A DNA stretch of 64,000 nucleotides from Bacillus sp. FJAT-27264 (GCF_001682855.1 NZ_MAQW01000001.1:454443-518442), one strand, 5' to 3'. Positions 9,035 through 18,235 are shown, counted from the first letter of the stretch. Notes: generated by a model from the sequence alone, not told the origin. Numbers and translations are program-made.

Positions 9035-9148
9035 TATCCATCATCCTTTCCCTTCTGTAGTCACAGATTAAAGGACAATTATCAGGATTTTATAAGGATA
9101 CTGGAAAGAAGTAAAGCGAAGCACCATCAGCACAAAAGTCAGGCACAC

Positions 9149-9179
9149 AAAAAGGGATACCGCATATGCAGTACCCCTT
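9149..9179 (-). terminator. Terminator of the Sm-like protein gene
   Basis: An 18-nt inverted repeat with two mismatches around GCATATGC, followed on the minus strand by a run of five T. It separates the 9582-9238 gene from the lantibiotic-protection operon. Confidence 0.75.
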
Positions 9180-9237
9180 CACTGTATTAACCTATCCGAA
9201 CGAATCCGCTGCTCCATAACCCTCAATCTCCGCAGTC

Positions 9238-9582
9238 TTAAAGCAGGGAAATTACCAGCAGTTCATACAGTACCAGTGGCAAAATCACATTGCTGTTATA
9301 TCCAGGTGAAGGATACGGAGTCGGGTAAGGTGCATACGGGTTAAAGAAACCGCGGGACCCTTGGTTATTAACGGTCACACCCAGATACAGATGTTTGCTG
9401 TCTACGCCGGAGATCGTGCCTTCATGGGTCAGTCCGTCTACGGTCTGCACTCTCACCCTTTGATTAATATAAGGCTTACAGGAATGGTGCAGTGAGTCAC
9501 GGACGCCGTGCAGATGCCGGATCACATTGGGATCGGCCTGATAGATAACCCCCGCCTGCTGACCAGTGTTATATGTCGACAT
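9238..9582 (-). CDS. Small hypothetical protein with an Sm-like core
   Basis: A 114-residue protein not recognised as a named family. The central part (about 38-70) has the pattern VRVQTVDGLTHEGTISGVD followed by LYLGV, typical of short Sm-like beta-barrels. A Tyr/Pro/Asn-rich tail follows (PYAPYPTPYPSPGY), then a hydrophobic C-terminal helix. A Tyr-Pro-rich tail plus Sm-like core suggests a spore-coat or envelope protein in Bacillales, which is inference only. It is monocistronic with its own terminator and has a GAGGT-type ribosome site. Confidence 0.6.
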   Translation of the reverse strand: MSTYNTGQQAGVIYQADPNVIRHLHGVRDSLHHSCKPYINQRVRVQTVDGLTHEGTISGVDSKHLYLGVTVNNQGSRGFFNPYAPYPTPYPSPGYNSNVILPLVLYELLVISLL

Positions 9583-9668
9583 AATCTTTTGACCTCCACA
9601 GATGGATTTGCTCCATACTATGCGGTAGCCTACTCAAGGGTGCCTAGAGACAACTCTTACCAAGGTCT

Positions 9669-10019
9669 CTATGCGACGAAGATCCCTTCTACCTTGACGT
9701 TCACAGCCACGAGCGACAGTCCCATCATCGTCTCCACAGCATGACGCACATTGTGCTGAACCGCCTGGCATACCTCCTGAATCTTATACCCGTAGTTGAC
9801 GATGATCCGCAGGTCTACCTCGACCTCCCGCTCCTTCACTTCAACGGTAATTCCTTGCTGCCCGCTTTTGCCGCTCAGGCGCTTGGTCAGGCCCTCCGAC
9901 ATGTTTTTGGACATGGAAGCAATACCCGGTGTCTCAATCGCCGCCAGCCCGATCATCTTGGAGACTACAGCATCGGAAATATGCACAAAGCCTTCTCTGA
10001 TATCTTTCAACATGTACAT
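9669..10019 (-). CDS. Asp23/Gls24 family envelope stress protein
   Basis: A 116-residue cytosolic protein of the Asp23/Gls24 (YloU/YqhY) family, recognisable from GFVHISDAVVSKMIGLAAIE, GVKG-like middle, then VDLRIIVNYGYKIQEV and VQHNVRHAVETMMGL. Members associate with the cell envelope and are induced by stress. Two ATGs two codons apart lie behind AAGGAG; either is possible. It directly follows the AI-2E transporter gene (7-bp gap), so they form an operon. Confidence 0.9.
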   Translation of the reverse strand: MYMLKDIREGFVHISDAVVSKMIGLAAIETPGIASMSKNMSEGLTKRLSGKSGQQGITVEVKEREVEVDLRIIVNYGYKIQEVCQAVQHNVRHAVETMMGLSLVAVNVKVEGIFVA

Positions 10020-10026
10020 TCACTCC

Positions 10027-11136
10027 TTATTCTATGGGTTCAGAAGATACTGGGGGACTGGCCTCCGTCTTCCGTTGCCTGATAAACACTTCATACAGCT
10101 TGATTACGATAATTTTGAGAATTAGATAGACAGGGATGATCAGCAGGATCGCCAAGATGCCGCCCAGATCGCCGCCGACCAGCACCAGGATAATCGTGGT
10201 GAGCGGGTGGATATCGAGCTTTTTCCCGAAAATATACGGTGCAACCAGGTTATCCTGGATCTGCTGGGCAACCAGAATAATTACAATCGACCAAATCGCC
10301 GTTGACGGTGACTGGATTAGACCCACAATAAAAATCGGTACACTCGACAGGATTGCCCCGATAAAAGGCACGAAGTTCATGACAACCGCGATAAGTGTAA
10401 GCAGCAGCGCATATGGGAGACCAATGATCAGGAATCCAATGTACATCAGTACACCCAGCGCCAAATTCACCAGCACTCTGCCTACTATAAAGTTGCTAAG
10501 CGCACTGTCGATCTCACTCATCATCGCTGTACCCTCATCCTTGTAACGCTGCGGCATGAAGCCTACGATCCTCCGACCGAACTTGCCGCCTTCCTTGAGC
10601 ATATAGAACAGAATGATCGGAAAAGTAAATAAAATAACGGCAAAATTGGAAACGAAGGAGAACAGTCCTGAAACATAGTTCGTTAACAAGTTGAACCCTT
10701 GGTTCAAATAATCCGTCACCTGAGTCAGCGGGCTAATATCTCCCGGCAGCAGAGACGAGAGCCATGGTATCTCCTCCAACTTGTGAATCTGCTCGTTCAT
10801 ATTGGCGAAGAGACTTGGTGCATTGTTCACCAAATTCACTAGTTGCGTGCGCAGGGATGGGAACACGCCGATGCTGAGCACCAGCAGCAGCAGTGCTATC
10901 ACTACATATACAATTAGTATGGAAATCGATCGGTTGATCCTGCGCCTCTCCATGGTATCGATCAGCGGACGCAGCAGATAATAGAAGAATCCCGCCAGCA
11001 TCAAGGGAATGATAATTACACTGAACAACGACAGTACCGGTTTGAAAATAAAATCGACCAACGTGCCGACATACACAATACCCAGCACCAGTAGAACAGC
11101 AATACAAATACGAATGAACACATTCAATTTCGCCAC
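10027..11136 (-). CDS. AI-2E (TqsA/YdiK) family transporter
   Basis: A 369-residue polytopic membrane protein of the AI-2E transporter family. It has paired N-terminal hairpins, a central cytosolic or amphipathic stretch (about residues 95-150) and a conserved C-terminal four-helix block (GLPYALLLTLIAVVMNFVPF). Members export autoinducer-2 or act as sodium/proton antiporters; the substrate cannot be told from sequence. It lies 26 bp downstream of the kinase gene of the second two-component system and 7 bp ahead of the Asp23 gene. Confidence 0.92.
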   Translation of the reverse strand: MAKLNVFIRICIAVLLVLGIVYVGTLVDFIFKPVLSLFSVIIIPLMLAGFFYYLLRPLIDTMERRRINRSISILIVYVVIALLLLVLSIGVFPSLRTQLVNLVNNAPSLFANMNEQIHKLEEIPWLSSLLPGDISPLTQVTDYLNQGFNLLTNYVSGLFSFVSNFAVILFTFPIILFYMLKEGGKFGRRIVGFMPQRYKDEGTAMMSEIDSALSNFIVGRVLVNLALGVLMYIGFLIIGLPYALLLTLIAVVMNFVPFIGAILSSVPIFIVGLIQSPSTAIWSIVIILVAQQIQDNLVAPYIFGKKLDIHPLTTIILVLVGGDLGGILAILLIIPVYLILKIIVIKLYEVFIRQRKTEASPPVSSEPIE

Positions 11137-11162
11137 AGTATCCCTCCAATCCTCTTTGTTTT

Positions 11163-12584
11163 TTATTTAGGTATCTCAATTGTAAAAATCGTTGCATCCT
11201 TGCCCTTCCGGCTCAGATGAAGCGTCCCGCCCATCTTCTCTGTATTGCGCTTCGCGATGGACAACCCCAGTCCAGTTCCCCCGCTAGCTGTTCGCGCTTC
11301 ATCCCCACGAACAAACGGGTCGAAGATGGTCGGCCACAGCTCCTGCGGAATACCAATCCCGTTGTCGGCAATTTCAATCGATATCTTTTCTTCGGAAGGC
11401 ATCAACTCAACACGCAGCCGCGTTCCCGGCGGGTTATAAGCCAGCGCGTTAGCGATGAGATTATGAATGACCCGTGACAGCAGCTCGGCATCATAGCTGG
11501 CCATGACTTCATGATCGGGAACGTTAAGCTTTAGGTCAAAGTTCTTTTGCTCAATCTCGCCGTAGGCCTCGGCTACAATCTCCCGCAAAAATTCTCCCAG
11601 CTCCTGGCGCTCCACCCGCAGTAAGAAGTCCGGTGAATCAATCTTCAGCAGTTCCAGAGTATTCTGGATCAACTTGGTGACCTGTGAGGATTTGTTATAA
11701 ATATAGGTCAAGTAACGCGTCTGCCGCTCCTTGTCCTCTCCGCGTCCTTCCACAAGCGCCTGGGCATAGCCCTGGATACTCGTTATCGGTGTCTTTAAAT
11801 CATGGGACAGATCCACCATCAGCTGCTGCTTGCTCGCCTCGGCTTGAGCCTTCTCGCGTGTAGTTCTCTCGATCACGCCCGCCATATAGTTGAAAGTATC
11901 GCCGATGCGGGCAAATTCTTTCTCGGCATATAACTTGATGCGCATACTGTAGTTACCCTCGGTCATCTGGTTAAGCCCCAGGGTAATAATACGCAGCGGC
12001 TTCTTGATCCGGCGGGCCACCCAGTAGCTGTAGATAACGGTCAGCAGAATAATTAGTCCGGTTCCGACAAAGACATAGAACGATACCGATTGGTTCAAGT
12101 AGACCTCCAGCGGATCGCTGTTGATGGATACTTTCACACGATCACGCGGAATTTTGAGCAACAGCCATCCAGCATTATGATGCGTCTCATCCATACGAGC
12201 CATGGAATAGTAATAGGGCTGATCTTTCCTGTTTTCCAGCGCTTCGTAAATAGCGTCTTCGCTATACTGGGATACTGCGTCTCTTTTCTCACCAATGGCG
12301 CTTACAACGTTCCTCTCATTATCAAGAACCTCCAGCCATCCGCCACTTTCCAGCAGACGCCGGTTTTCAATTCCGTTTGCCGGCTGACCGCGATATTCCC
12401 GGGCCTCTATTTTCAGGTTGGCGTCAGCGATGACATTTTTGCCGGAATTAATAGTGACATCAATATTGATGAATATATAGACGCCCAGCACGAGCATCAG
12501 CAGCATACAGTTGAATAGCAAAAAGTCTAGCGTAAGGGAAATGTGCAGCGGTCTCTGATCTCTAGTTTTCCACGGGCGCTTCAA
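11163..12584 (-). CDS. Sensor histidine kinase (second two-component system)
   Basis: A 473-residue membrane histidine kinase with two helices (about 18-40 and 167-190) enclosing a 125-residue extracellular domain. HAMP follows (about 190-242), then HisKA with H261 (DLSHDLKTPITSI) and HATPase with NLIANALAYNPP, DNGIGIP and GTGLGLSIAK. Its start overlaps the response regulator stop by 23 bp, so both are co-translated. The architecture is that of CssS/PhoR-like envelope sensors. Downstream genes are an AI-2E transporter and an Asp23 protein, consistent with an envelope stress unit. Confidence 0.92.
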   Translation of the reverse strand: MKRPWKTRDQRPLHISLTLDFLLFNCMLLMLVLGVYIFINIDVTINSGKNVIADANLKIEAREYRGQPANGIENRRLLESGGWLEVLDNERNVVSAIGEKRDAVSQYSEDAIYEALENRKDQPYYYSMARMDETHHNAGWLLLKIPRDRVKVSINSDPLEVYLNQSVSFYVFVGTGLIILLTVIYSYWVARRIKKPLRIITLGLNQMTEGNYSMRIKLYAEKEFARIGDTFNYMAGVIERTTREKAQAEASKQQLMVDLSHDLKTPITSIQGYAQALVEGRGEDKERQTRYLTYIYNKSSQVTKLIQNTLELLKIDSPDFLLRVERQELGEFLREIVAEAYGEIEQKNFDLKLNVPDHEVMASYDAELLSRVIHNLIANALAYNPPGTRLRVELMPSEEKISIEIADNGIGIPQELWPTIFDPFVRGDEARTASGGTGLGLSIAKRNTEKMGGTLHLSRKGKDATIFTIEIPK

Positions 12585-13269
12585 ATTTGTACCCCAATCC
12601 GCGAATCGTCTTCAAATACTCAGGCTTTTTGGAATCGCGTTCGATTTTGTCACGAATGTTGCTGATATGCACCATAATGCTATTATCCTCATACACATAG
12701 AAATCTTCCCATACGGCCTCATATATCTTTTTACGGGTAAATACACGTCCCGGCTGTTCCATCAGCAGCTCAAGGATTTTATATTCGGTCGAGGTCAAGG
12801 TGACCTTCTCCCCGGAGCGGTAAAGAACACATTCGCTACGGTCCAGTACCAGACTGCCGAGCTCAATTCGTTCATTCTGTTTCTTCTCTTCTACAGGCGG
12901 AGCGTCAAAATGGTTCACCCTCCGCAGCAGCGCGCCCACCCGGGCGACAATTTCCAGCGGATTGAAGGGTTTGGCGATATAATCATCGGCGCCCAGTTCA
13001 AGGCCCAGAATCTTATCATGATATTGACTCTTAGCGGACAGGAACAGAACCGGAAAGAAATGTGTTTCACGGATTCTTTTCAACAATTGCAGCCCGTCCA
13101 TGCCTGGCATCATAATATCGAGTATCGCCAGGTCGATGTGATTCGACTGCATCAGCTGCAGTGCCTGTGTGCCGTTGTGTGCCTCCAGAATGTTGTACTC
13201 TTTCTCCAAATAGAGCTGCAGTAATTCCACAATCTCTGTCTCGTCGTCGGCAATCAGAATGGTATACAC
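12562..13269 (-). CDS. OmpR-family response regulator (second two-component system)
   Basis: A 235-residue response regulator with receiver domain (IADDE at 6-10, phospho-acceptor D51, LSAK motif) and winged-helix effector domain (RVFTRKKIYEAVWE, GLGYKFE). Start at the ATG at 13269 behind AAAGGGGG. Likely first gene of the unit running down through the kinase, AI-2E transporter and Asp23 genes. Confidence 0.93.
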   Translation of the reverse strand: MYTILIADDETEIVELLQLYLEKEYNILEAHNGTQALQLMQSNHIDLAILDIMMPGMDGLQLLKRIRETHFFPVLFLSAKSQYHDKILGLELGADDYIAKPFNPLEIVARVGALLRRVNHFDAPPVEEKKQNERIELGSLVLDRSECVLYRSGEKVTLTSTEYKILELLMEQPGRVFTRKKIYEAVWEDFYVYEDNSIMVHISNIRDKIERDSKKPEYLKTIRGLGYKFEAPVEN

Positions 13270-13442
13270 GGTGATCCCCCTTTATGTATCTATATCTGTG
13301 TAGTAAATCAGGGCCAGCCCGGTTTCTTGGGTATACTCCTAAAATACAGGACCCTGGCACCCTAACTATATCCTGCCATTCTAAATCTCATCTAAACGGA
13401 ATCTAAAGATTATCTAAATTATTAATATTCCACGATTGTAGC

Positions 13443-13480
13443 AAAAAATCGTACACAGGATATTATCCCCATGTACGATT
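13443..13480 (-). terminator. Terminator of the DegV-family gene
   Basis: A 9-bp stem AATCGTACA/TGTACGATT (13447-13455 with 13472-13480), followed by a T-rich run on the minus strand, 20 bp past the DegV stop. Confidence 0.85.
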
Positions 13481-13499
13481 ATTCATATTGTTCATTTAT

Positions 13500-14339
13500 T
13501 TAAAAAGCAACTCCGATTCCGCCTTCGCCAGCATAGGTCCCCATCACGGGTCCCATACAAGAGAATACAACCTCCTTGAAGGGATGCCGCTCCAGAATCC
13601 GGGCTTTCATCTCAAGCGCCAACTTCTCACAATTGCTATGAACAATCGCGATGATCGCCTTCTCGTAATCATGCTCCTTCTCTTCAAGGCGGGCCAGAAG
13701 CTGATTCAGCGCCTTCGGAATACCGCGCGTTTTCTCCACCACTTCTACTGTGCCTTCGTCACTGATTTTTAGCAGCAGCTTGATGTTAAGTACAGACGCT
13801 ACCGCCCCGGATAGACGACTGAGACGCCCGCCCTTGATGACATTCTCCAGCGTGTCGAGGGTAAAGTGAGCGTTGACTTCCTCACTCTGCTGAACCACTT
13901 TTTCTTTCAGATCCTGCAGGCATGTGTACGACTGCGACCATTTTCCGGCATGCGCTAGAACAACGGATAATCCTGCGGAAAAGCTTTTTGTATCTATGAC
14001 CTCAATTGCATTCGGATACCCTTCATCCTCATACATCTCCTTGGCAATCATCGCAGCCTGGTACGTACTGCTGATGTTAGAGGACATGGAGATGACCATA
14101 ATGTCGGTGCCTTCCTCCACTTGCTTGAACGCTTCCAGAAATACCATCGGACTAGGACTCGCTGTCGTTGGTAACTCCTTGAAGTCACGCATTTTGGCGT
14201 AAAATTCTTCGGCCCCCGCTCCTTCCGGCATAGGTTCATGTCCGAAATGAACTGGCAAATGAATTACGGAAATATCGTACTTTTCAATGTAGTCAAGAGG
14301 TAGGTCGCAACCGCTGTCAGTGATGATCTTGATGGGCAT
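13500..14339 (-). CDS. DegV-family fatty-acid-binding protein
   Basis: A 279-residue DegV (FakB-like) protein. It begins with the typical MPIKIITDSGCDLP and has SSNISSTYQAA, the motif that binds the carboxylate of the lipid, plus a C-terminal IAIVHSNCE domain. Such proteins present fatty acids to the kinase FakA for phosphorylation. The start is the ATG at 14339 behind AAAGGAGA; 19 further upstream codons lack a ribosome site. Monocistronic. Confidence 0.93.
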   Translation of the reverse strand: MPIKIITDSGCDLPLDYIEKYDISVIHLPVHFGHEPMPEGAGAEEFYAKMRDFKELPTTASPSPMVFLEAFKQVEEGTDIMVISMSSNISSTYQAAMIAKEMYEDEGYPNAIEVIDTKSFSAGLSVVLAHAGKWSQSYTCLQDLKEKVVQQSEEVNAHFTLDTLENVIKGGRLSRLSGAVASVLNIKLLLKISDEGTVEVVEKTRGIPKALNQLLARLEEKEHDYEKAIIAIVHSNCEKLALEMKARILERHPFKEVVFSCMGPVMGTYAGEGGIGVAF

Positions 14340-14445
14340 AAAGGGTACTCTCCTTTCATTATACTGCCCATTATAGCTGGCGTTCGTGCTGCACAATAGT
14401 TCACTTTATAACTTGTCAAACTCGTTTTTTTATGCTTAGGCGCAG

Positions 14446-14488
14446 AAAAAGAACGATCTGTCACCTCTATGGGCTTCAAAATCGCTCA
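14446..14488 (-). terminator. Probable terminator of the SDR gene
   Basis: A 7-bp stem with one wobble (14452-14458 with 14482-14488) and a T5 tail on the minus strand, 43 bp past the SDR stop. The loop is long, so confidence is moderate. Confidence 0.5.
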
Positions 14489-14530
14489 TTTTTATAATAT
14501 ATGGTGTAATCTTCCTTTTACGTCCGATCC

Positions 14531-15313
14531 TTATAATACGGCCGATGTTCCCCCGTCAATATTCACAGCTGTTCCCGTTACATAAGATGCCGCGCCGGAA
14601 ACCAGGAAAGCTATAACCTTTGCAGCCTCTTCCGTTTGGCCGATCCGACCCAGCGGAATACCGTGACGCGGGTTCGAAGCAAACTCCTCCCAGCTTTGCT
14701 CAGGAGCAACAGACTTCCACAAGCGCTCGATCTGGTCGCTGCGGATCAGTCCGATGCACACCGCGTTGACGCGAATGTTGTCCCCGGCCAGATCCTTGCT
14801 CATCGCCTTCGTGAGCGCAAGCCCCGCCGCCCGGCTAACCGAGGTCGGCAGAGAAGAAGCAGACGGCGTCTTTCCTTTGATCGCCGTCACATTCAGAATT
14901 GCGCCGCCTCCGCGTTGGCGCAAATGAGGTACTGCTGCCTTTGCGGTATTCACCGACCCCAGCAGCTTCAGATCGAGGTCACTATGCCAGCTCTCGCTTG
15001 TGACCTCTTCGAACGGCTTCGCCGCCGACGTCCCGGCATTGTTGACCAGAATGTCGAGTCCGCCGAAATGCCGCGCCGCTTGCTCCACTGCGCCGCGCGC
15101 CTCTTCCTCTACGGAGACATCGGCGGAGAGGATCAGCGCCTCTGCCCCGGTCTCTTCCTTGATGCGTACCGCTGCCGCCTGGAGCGATTCCAAATTCCGA
15201 GCGACGATCGCCACCTTGGCGCCCTCCGCCGCTAACGTAATCGCCGTCTCCAGCCCAATCCCTTTGCTTCCGCCTGTAATCAACGCAATCTTATCCTGCA
15301 ATCCCAAGTCCAT
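14531..15313 (-). CDS. Atypical short-chain dehydrogenase/reductase without the Tyr motif
   Basis: A 260-residue SDR-fold protein with the cofactor motif TGGSKGIG (about 11-18), NNAG (about 90) and the C-terminal GTAVNIDGG. The usual catalytic YxxxK is not present: after ILNVTAIKGKTP the sequence runs SSLPTSVSRAAGLALTKAM, with no Tyr four residues before Lys. Related FabG-like paralogues lacking this Tyr are known, and their activity is doubtful. Start at the ATG at 15313 behind GGAGG. Monocistronic; role unknown. Confidence 0.85.
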   Translation of the reverse strand: MDLGLQDKIALITGGSKGIGLETAITLAAEGAKVAIVARNLESLQAAAVRIKEETGAEALILSADVSVEEEARGAVEQAARHFGGLDILVNNAGTSAAKPFEEVTSESWHSDLDLKLLGSVNTAKAAVPHLRQRGGGAILNVTAIKGKTPSASSLPTSVSRAAGLALTKAMSKDLAGDNIRVNAVCIGLIRSDQIERLWKSVAPEQSWEEFASNPRHGIPLGRIGQTEEAAKVIAFLVSGAASYVTGTAVNIDGGTSAVL

Positions 15314-15382
15314 CTTAAACTGCCTCCTCACCTATCGTTAGTTACTTAATGAATAAGTATACTTTACCATATTTGCGAGGCA

Positions 15383-15534
15383 CTAATGAAGCAAGCCTCT
15401 GGTACGGGCAGCTTCTACCGCAGCAACGCGGGATGAGACAGCAAGTTTGCTATAGATATTAATGATATGCGTCTTGACTGTAGCTAACGAGATGTTCAGG
15501 CGATCCGCAATTTCTGGATTGGGCAATGCGAGAT
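15383..15534 (-). pseudogene. C-terminal remnant of a LuxR-type regulator
   Basis: Reading leftward from about 15534, the frame encodes the last 49 residues of a LuxR/NarL helix-turn-helix domain (LPNPEIADRLNISLATVKTH, then NIYSKL and AVEAARTRGLL) and ends at the TAG at 15383. No start codon or upstream domain remains. The frame begins inside the stop region of the ABC permease gene, one base out of phase. This is most simply explained by a deletion that removed the regulator's body and joined its tail to the transporter operon. Confidence 0.85.
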
Positions 15535-16499
15535 CAGTTTTTTTGAACATATTTGCTGCGCAGCTTATACATCGTGATCGACAGGAAAAGACCTATCAAC
15601 AGCATTGGATATAGCCATGGCCAGAGCTGGAACCCGGAAGTGTGTCGTTCTAAATTCACGGCTGCGTTAAGGATTTGCTTTTGCGGAAGGACGGACACTA
15701 TGGTGTCCAGAACAGGATTGTTTTGGCTGAATGAATAGAAGCTACCTGCCAGAATCGTAGATAGTGCCAGTACACTGTTGCCCAACATCGAGGCGTTATC
15801 CGGTTTGTCAAAGAGTGTATACAACAGCAGGGCAATAGAGATGCCCAAGACGCAGATCATTAGGAGCAGCAAGGCATACTGTACAAGCGTGAGGCCAATG
15901 GCAAAGCCTGATATCTTCATGACGACGAGTGCCAGAAATAGGGGCAGAAACATAGAGACACAGTAAATGATGTGCGCGGCCAAATAACTGATCAAGGAAA
16001 CAGGAGACATGATAATCCGCGCAAATTGTCCCTTCTCCCGATCCTCTGCAAAAGTGAATAGATTCATAAACGTGCTCATCAGCAAAAACAACATTAGAAA
16101 CCCGATGACATTGCTCCCCACTCCCCGATCCCCCTGCAGCACTGGCGCCGGTCCCTCAGGATGCTCAAGCAAATTTAACAGCATGGCTTCGTATTCATCA
16201 TTTTTGAGCGTAGTAATGTTGTACTGTCCATCTCCATCCTCTTTGACAATGGCATCATACCGGTGTTTGACTAGTGTAGAGCGCGGCGGCTCATTCGGCA
16301 GAATATCGATGCTAAGAAGGTCCGAATGAACCGGTACTGTATCAGCCTCACTAATCAGTGCAATATGGCCTCTGACCTGCTGGAGATTGGTAAAATACAC
16401 GGCCAGTGCAATCATGCCCAGCATCAACACCGTCATAATCACTACGAGCGGCAGGCGGGTGAGCATCCGGGAGTAGTTGTTTTTCAGAATGGTCAGCAT
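15534..16499 (-). CDS. ABC-2 type transporter permease (second subunit)
   Basis: A 321-residue ABC-2 permease with an N-terminal helix (about 15-36), a 100-residue extracytoplasmic domain (typical of the YhaP/NatB class) and five or six C-terminal helices. Its start overlaps the preceding permease gene by 7 bp. The stop TGA at 15534 coincides with the join to the LuxR remnant. The last residues (RSKYVQKN) may therefore be native or slightly altered by the deletion; this cannot be decided here. Confidence 0.88.
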   Translation of the reverse strand: MLTILKNNYSRMLTRLPLVVIMTVLMLGMIALAVYFTNLQQVRGHIALISEADTVPVHSDLLSIDILPNEPPRSTLVKHRYDAIVKEDGDGQYNITTLKNDEYEAMLLNLLEHPEGPAPVLQGDRGVGSNVIGFLMLFLLMSTFMNLFTFAEDREKGQFARIIMSPVSLISYLAAHIIYCVSMFLPLFLALVVMKISGFAIGLTLVQYALLLLMICVLGISIALLLYTLFDKPDNASMLGNSVLALSTILAGSFYSFSQNNPVLDTIVSVLPQKQILNAAVNLERHTSGFQLWPWLYPMLLIGLFLSITMYKLRSKYVQKN

Positions 16500-17242
16500 A
16501 CATAATCCTCCGTTCGAAACAGCTTCACACAGCCAAATACCAGCAGTACGGAAGTCAGTATACTAACGCCCAGCACAGGCAGGAACGAGGACAGATTCCC
16601 GTCGACAAGGATGGCAAAGAACGTATCGTTCAACCATTTTACAGGAGAGAGCTTTGAGATCAGGGACATCGTCCCGCCCATGCCATCCCACGAGAAGAAC
16701 GTGCCACCGAGGAATGCAAAAATCGCAATCACATTGCTGAGCAGCGTGCTAGCACCTTCTTCCGCCTTGAACACACAGCAGAACAGTACGCCCAGTGCGC
16801 ATGCGGCGAATTCAATCGGTACCATCAGCAGAAGCAGGTAACCCGCATGGGTACCGTCAAAATCCAGATGGAGCAAGAGCACAAGCGCGGCCAGTACCAA
16901 TAGATGACAGAGATAATTAAAGACACATGACGTGACGATTTTGGAAAAATAGATCGGAAAGCTGCCCACCGGGGAATGGATGATACGCAAATTCGCTTTT
17001 TTAATATCCCGTTCCATAAAAATGTTCGTTGCCGTCATTGCCCCGTTCAAGATCCCGTATCCTAGAAAGGTGACCGTGTAGTAAAGATAGGCATTGGAAG
17101 CGTGTTGATACGCACCGCTATTCAGAAAGCCCATAATCAGAACGATCAGGAAGAAAAAAAGAGTGTTATAGCCGATCAACACCGGACTCTTCAGCATATT
17201 CTTAAAGTCCATTCGGCAAATTTGCATAAATCCGCTCATCAT
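16493..17242 (-). CDS. ABC-2 type transporter permease (first subunit)
   Basis: A 249-residue ABC-2 permease with six helices, starting MMSGFMQICRMDFKNMLKSP. Two adjacent ATGs lie behind GGAGGG. It lies 11 bp after the ATPase gene and overlaps the second permease gene, so the three encode one heteromeric exporter. Substrate unknown. Confidence 0.88.
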   Translation of the reverse strand: MMSGFMQICRMDFKNMLKSPVLIGYNTLFFFLIVLIMGFLNSGAYQHASNAYLYYTVTFLGYGILNGAMTATNIFMERDIKKANLRIIHSPVGSFPIYFSKIVTSCVFNYLCHLLVLAALVLLLHLDFDGTHAGYLLLLMVPIEFAACALGVLFCCVFKAEEGASTLLSNVIAIFAFLGGTFFSWDGMGGTMSLISKLSPVKWLNDTFFAILVDGNLSSFLPVLGVSILTSVLLVFGCVKLFRTEDYVC

Positions 17243-17253
17243 TGCCCTCCCCC

Positions 17254-18192
17254 TTAATCGCGCAGCTTGCGGCCGGTCAGTTTGAGAAATACCGTCTCGA
17301 GACTAGCCGTCTCACTCGCCACATTGCGGATTCTGATCCCGCTATCCGTTAGAAGCGCAATAATCCGGTCCAGGTTCTCAATATCCTTGAGACAGATCAC
17401 TTCAAGCTGCGTCCCGTGGGTCTGGACAGATTTCACGCCGGTGATGCTGTATAACGCCGCCTCCTCAATAGCCTTCTCCGCCTCGATTTCAATGATATAG
17501 CGCTTCTCTTCCTGTATCCCTGCCTTGAGCGACTCTTTCGTACCTTCAGCGATAATCGCGCCATGATCCATGATGATAATCCGCGATGAAACCGCCTCGA
17601 CCTCCTCCATGTAATGAGTCGTATACAGCACGGTCATCCCGCTATCGCGCAGACGTTGAATGCTGTCTAGAATGTGCTTGCGCGACTGGGGATCAATGCC
17701 GACAGTAGGTTCATCCATGATCACCAGCTCTGGGGTATGGGCAACGGCACACGCAATATTGAGTCTGCGCTTCATGCCGCCCGAGAACGTCTTCACCTTG
17801 TCATGCCTGCGTTCGGTAAGTCCGGCTAAAGCCAGTGCCTCATCCGTCGCGCGGTTCAGCTCTTGACCACGAAGTCCGTACAAGCCAGCGAAAAAGCGGA
17901 TGTTGCGCTCAGCCGATAGCTCTTCATAAAGCGCAATATCCTGAGGGACTACGCCGAGCTTCTTCTTGTAGCTACGCAACACCTTGCTAAGAACATCTCC
18001 TTTATAAAAGAGTTCTCCGCTATCGCTCGACAGTGCAGCTGTCAGGATGTTGATCGTCGTGCTCTTCCCCGCACCGTTGGGTCCCAGGAAACACAGAATT
18101 TCCCCGCGTACCACTTCGAAGCTGATCCCCTTCAGAACCTCATGGACTTTGAAGCTTTTCTTCAAGTGTTTTACACTCAATAAAATTCCCAT
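17254..18192 (-). CDS. ABC transporter ATP-binding protein (exporter)
   Basis: A 312-residue ABC ATPase. It has Walker A GPNGAGKST, the Q-loop in the GVVPQDIALYEELS segment, the signature FSGGMKRRLN, Walker B ELVIMDEPTVGIDPQ and H-loop TTH. A C-terminal extension of about 90 residues (from KESLKAGIQEEK) is typical of DrrA/NatA-like drug and sodium exporters. First gene of the three-gene exporter operon. Confidence 0.9.
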   Translation of the reverse strand: MGILLSVKHLKKSFKVHEVLKGISFEVVRGEILCFLGPNGAGKSTTINILTAALSSDSGELFYKGDVLSKVLRSYKKKLGVVPQDIALYEELSAERNIRFFAGLYGLRGQELNRATDEALALAGLTERRHDKVKTFSGGMKRRLNIACAVAHTPELVIMDEPTVGIDPQSRKHILDSIQRLRDSGMTVLYTTHYMEEVEAVSSRIIIMDHGAIIAEGTKESLKAGIQEEKRYIIEIEAEKAIEEAALYSITGVKSVQTHGTQLEVICLKDIENLDRIIALLTDSGIRIRNVASETASLETVFLKLTGRKLRD

Positions 18193-18235
18193 TTTTTATC
18201 ATCTCCTGAGCCCTATCCTAGCTTAAAACGGACAT

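Noticed and set aside
4767..13269. Idea that both two-component systems and the LanFEG operon form one large peptide-production cluster
   Set aside because: No precursor peptide, LanB/C/M, protease or NRPS gene lies between or beside them, and terminators separate the units.
14636..15341. Two long + strand open frames opposite the SDR gene
   Set aside because: High GC at third positions of the SDR gene produces stop-free antisense frames; the products are Arg/Ser-rich and lack starts with ribosome sites.
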